This document shows positions 61,803-64,000 of a DNA stretch of 64,000 bases, one piece after another. The position numbers were made by a program, and so were the translations under genes. The number at the start of each line of letters is the position of its first letter. Position 1 is the stretch's first letter. Location: positions 1 to 64,000 of the forward strand of contig QJYK01000280.1 of assembly GCA_003248075.1 (NCBI GenBank), written 5' to 3'. The stretch comes from Gemmatimonadota bacterium. Its GTDB lineage: Bacteria; Gemmatimonadota; Gemmatimonadetes; Longimicrobiales; Gaopeijiaceae. The notes beneath the pieces were generated by a model that searched no databases, was not told where the DNA came from, and saw only the letters and a list, made by a program, of their open reading frames with translations.

Positions 61803-64000
61803 GTGAGCTTCGTCCACCTCCACGCCCACTCCGAATACTCGCTCCTCGACGGCGCCAACCGCATCGCCGACCTGGTCCAGAAGGCAACAGAGCTGGAGAT
61901 GCCGGCCCTGGCCCTCACCGACCATGGCTGTCTGTTCGGGGCCTGGAGCTTCCACAAGGCGGCGAAGCAGCAGGGGCTCAAGCCGATCATCGGCATGGAA
62001 GCATACGTCGCCCCGGGTGACCGCTTCGACCGATCCCGCTCGGGACAGGGCGAGCGCGCCTACTATCACCTGGTCCTCCTCGCGCGCGACGCGGTCGGGT
62101 ACCGGAACCTGGTCAAGCTCTCCTCCATCGGATACACCGAGGGCTTCTACCACCGCCCGCGCATCGACCGGGAGGTGCTCGCCCGGCATCACGAAGGGAT
62201 CGTGGTCACGTCGGCGTGCATGGCGGGGGAGGTGGCCCGTCACCTCCTCGCCGACGACTGGGCCGGCGCCCGAGAGGCCGCCAGCTGGTACGCGAACCTC
62301 TTCGACGGCCGCTACTACCTCGAGGTCCAGGGCCACGATTCAGAGGGGCAGTCGGAGCTGAACACCCGCATCCTGAAGCTGGCCGGCGAGCTCGGCCTGC
62401 CGGTGGTCGCGACCAACGACGCGCACTTCCTCCAGCCCCAGGACCACGAGGCCCACGACGTACTCCTGTGCATCGGCCTGGGAAAGGACCGTAACGACCC
62501 TGCGCGCATGCGCTACGACCGGGGACTGTACTTCAAGTCCGGACCGGAGATGGCGGAACGGTTCCCCGACCGACCGGATGTCCTCGAGAATACGCTTCGT
62601 ATCGCGGACGAGGTGGACGTCGTCTTCGATCGGCAGTACCACCTGCCGGCCTTCCCGCTCCCCTCCGAGTACTCGGAGGAAAACGCCTATCTCGAGCATC
62701 TCGCCCTGGTGGGCGCGAGCGCGCGGTACAGCGACCCCCTGCCCCCGCATGTGAGGGAACGCTTCGATTACGAGCTGGGGGTGATCAAGGGGACCGGATA
62801 CGCCGGGTATTTCCTGATCGTGCAAGACTTCATCGCCTGGGCGCGCCGCCACGACATTCCGGTGGGGCCTGGGCGAGGCTCCGCCGCCGGCTCCCTCGTG
62901 GCGTACGCCCTGGGGATCACCAACATCGATCCGCTCGAGCACGACCTCCTCTTCGAGCGCTTCCTGAACCCCGAACGGATCTCGATGCCCGACATCGACA
63001 TCGACTTCTGCTTCGAGCGGCGGGGGGAGGTGATCGAGTACACCCGGCTCAAGTACGGGCGCGACGCCGTGGGGCAGATCATCACGTTCGGGACGATGAA
63101 GAGCCGCGCGGTGATTCGCGACGTCGGCCGCACGCTCGGCTTCGAGCCCGCCGAAACCGACCGCATCGCCAAGCTCATCCCGAACCAGCCCGGCCAGGCC
63201 TTCACCGTCAAGGAGGCGGTCGCGAAGCTCAAGGAGGTCCGGGACCTCTACGGTCTCGACGCCCGGCATCGTCAGCTCTTCGACTACTCCATGACGCTCG
63301 AAGGGTTGAATCGCCACGCTTCCGTCCACGCCGCGGGGGTCGTCATCGCCCCAGGTCCGCTGGACGAGTACGTCCCGGTGTGCATCCAGACCGGGAAGAA
63401 CGGAGGCGAGGGCGACGACGCGATGGTCGTCACGCAGTACGACATGAACTGCCTCGAAGAGGCAGGCATGCTCAAGATGGATTTCCTGGGCCTCAAGACG
63501 CTCACCGTGATCCACGACGCGGTGGCGATGGTGCGCGAACGACACGGAGCCCTCACCAACCCTGCGACGGGCGACGCCTACGAGACCATCGACGACGTGC
63601 CGCTGGATGACCCGACCGTATACCGGATGCTCGCCAGGGGCGGCACGTCGGGCGTGTTCCAGTTCGAGTCGAATCTGGCGAACGAAAAGCTGCGCTCCAT
63701 GAAGTGCGACCGCTTCGACGACCTGGTCGCGACCAACGCGCTCATCCGGCCGGGCCCGCTCGATTCCGGTATGGCCGATGTCTACGTCGACCGCAAGCTG
63801 GGTCGGAAGCCGGTCACGTACCCGCATCCGGACCTGGAGAAGACGCTCGAGCCCACGTACGGCGTCATCGTCTATCAGGAACAGGTGATGCGCATCGCCA
63901 ACGTTCTCGCGGGCTATTCGCTCGGCGAAGCCGACGTGCTGCGCAAGGCCGTGGGCAAGAAGGATGCGGACCTCATCCGGAAGGAGCTCGCCAAGTTCGT
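61803..64000 (+). CDS. dnaE: DNA polymerase III alpha subunit (3' truncated by window)
   Basis: Plus frame from GTG at 61803 to the window edge, 732 residues visible; absent from the ORF track because it has no stop. The PHP domain opens FVHLHAHSEYSLLDGANRI. The polymerase core has GRGSAAGSLVAYALGI and the catalytic aspartates in MPDIDIDFCFERR (Asp397, 399, 401). Later text includes HAAGVVIAPGPLDEYVP and the tail VYQEQVMRIANVLAGYSL. This is the replicative polymerase subunit. About 400 residues remain beyond the window. It has its own promoter candidate and is divergent from the BNR gene. Confidence 0.97.
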   Translation, partial: MSFVHLHAHSEYSLLDGANRIADLVQKATELEMPALALTDHGCLFGAWSFHKAAKQQGLKPIIGMEAYVAPGDRFDRSRSGQGERAYYHLVLLARDAVGYRNLVKLSSIGYTEGFYHRPRIDREVLARHHEGIVVTSACMAGEVARHLLADDWAGAREAASWYANLFDGRYYLEVQGHDSEGQSELNTRILKLAGELGLPVVATNDAHFLQPQDHEAHDVLLCIGLGKDRNDPARMRYDRGLYFKSGPEMAERFPDRPDVLENTLRIADEVDVVFDRQYHLPAFPLPSEYSEENAYLEHLALVGASARYSDPLPPHVRERFDYELGVIKGTGYAGYFLIVQDFIAWARRHDIPVGPGRGSAAGSLVAYALGITNIDPLEHDLLFERFLNPERISMPDIDIDFCFERRGEVIEYTRLKYGRDAVGQIITFGTMKSRAVIRDVGRTLGFEPAETDRIAKLIPNQPGQAFTVKEAVAKLKEVRDLYGLDARHRQLFDYSMTLEGLNRHASVHAAGVVIAPGPLDEYVPVCIQTGKNGGEGDDAMVVTQYDMNCLEEAGMLKMDFLGLKTLTVIHDAVAMVRERHGALTNPATGDAYETIDDVPLDDPTVYRMLARGGTSGVFQFESNLANEKLRSMKCDRFDDLVATNALIRPGPLDSGMADVYVDRKLGRKPVTYPHPDLEKTLEPTYGVIVYQEQVMRIANVLAGYSLGEADVLRKAVGKKDADLIRKELAKF

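Noticed and set aside
1-64000. Search for tRNA, rRNA, CRISPR, transposases and prophage
   Set aside because: No repeated spacer arrays, conserved rRNA segments or integrase/transposase motifs were seen by eye. A tRNA scan would be needed to be certain.

Overview
This is a 64 kb stretch of GC-rich bacterial chromosome, densely packed with genes on both strands. I see no rRNA, tRNA, CRISPR array, phage or insertion sequence. The gene set suggests Gemmatimonadota or a relative. It has three PadR-regulated ADOP-type orphan ABC permeases, Ser/Thr kinases with TolB-like/TPR or PD40-type C-terminal regions, DinB proteins, a DUF4837-type lipoprotein, an IMPACT protein and many secreted peptidases and hydrolases. 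That assignment is an inference from family content; no marker gene settles it.

Layout, left to right. 0-3 kb: the tail of an unknown gene, a bidirectional terminator, a secreted DinB-like protein and a large Ig-like lipoprotein. 3-6.4 kb: PadR/ADOP module 1. 6.4-10.8 kb: a three-gene MacB-like exporter operon (ATPase, permease, HlyD adaptor). 10.9-12.1 kb: a frameshifted remnant of a PD40/TolB-type kinase C-terminus. 12.3-21.4 kb: a 53-residue basic protein missed by the ORF track and a giant cyclic beta-glucan synthase (about 2,930 residues). 21.6-25.3 kb: an acyltransferase/DUF6320-like pair and a class C serine hydrolase. 25.3-31.1 kb: two large Ser/Thr kinases on the minus strand, one with a TolB-like domain plus TPRs and no visible membrane segment, one membrane-anchored. 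31.3-34.5 kb: small membrane and zinc proteins, and a Tat-exported M24 peptidase. 34.6-37.6 kb: PadR/ADOP module 2 (minus strand). 37.7-43.5 kb: IMPACT protein, PLP-dependent decarboxylase, rhomboid protease and M14 carboxypeptidase. 43.6-46.7 kb: PadR/ADOP module 3, divergent from the M14 peptidase. 46.7-50.1 kb: a RibD-like reductase and TetR regulator sharing a large palindromic operator, then arginine decarboxylase (speA). 50.1-52.4 kb: a secreted rhodanese and a patch of gene debris (DUF5602-like and kinase C-terminus). 52.4-60.1 kb: FmdB-like protein, small unknowns, amidohydrolase with DinB, an extremely acidic 86-residue protein, a CPA2 antiporter, an M3 oligopeptidase and a DUF4837 lipoprotein. 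60.2-64 kb: a MoaD-like protein with a BNR-repeat protein, then dnaE running off the end.

The main regulatory theme is local control. Each PadR gene sits directly ahead of its permease, and each PadR promoter region carries an inverted repeat; these are the most testable signals in the window. No obviously new multi-gene defence or biosynthetic system stands out. The most unusual items are the palindromic operators, the acyltransferase/DUF6320 pair, the BNR/MoaD pair, the D/E-rich protein and the two decayed kinase loci.
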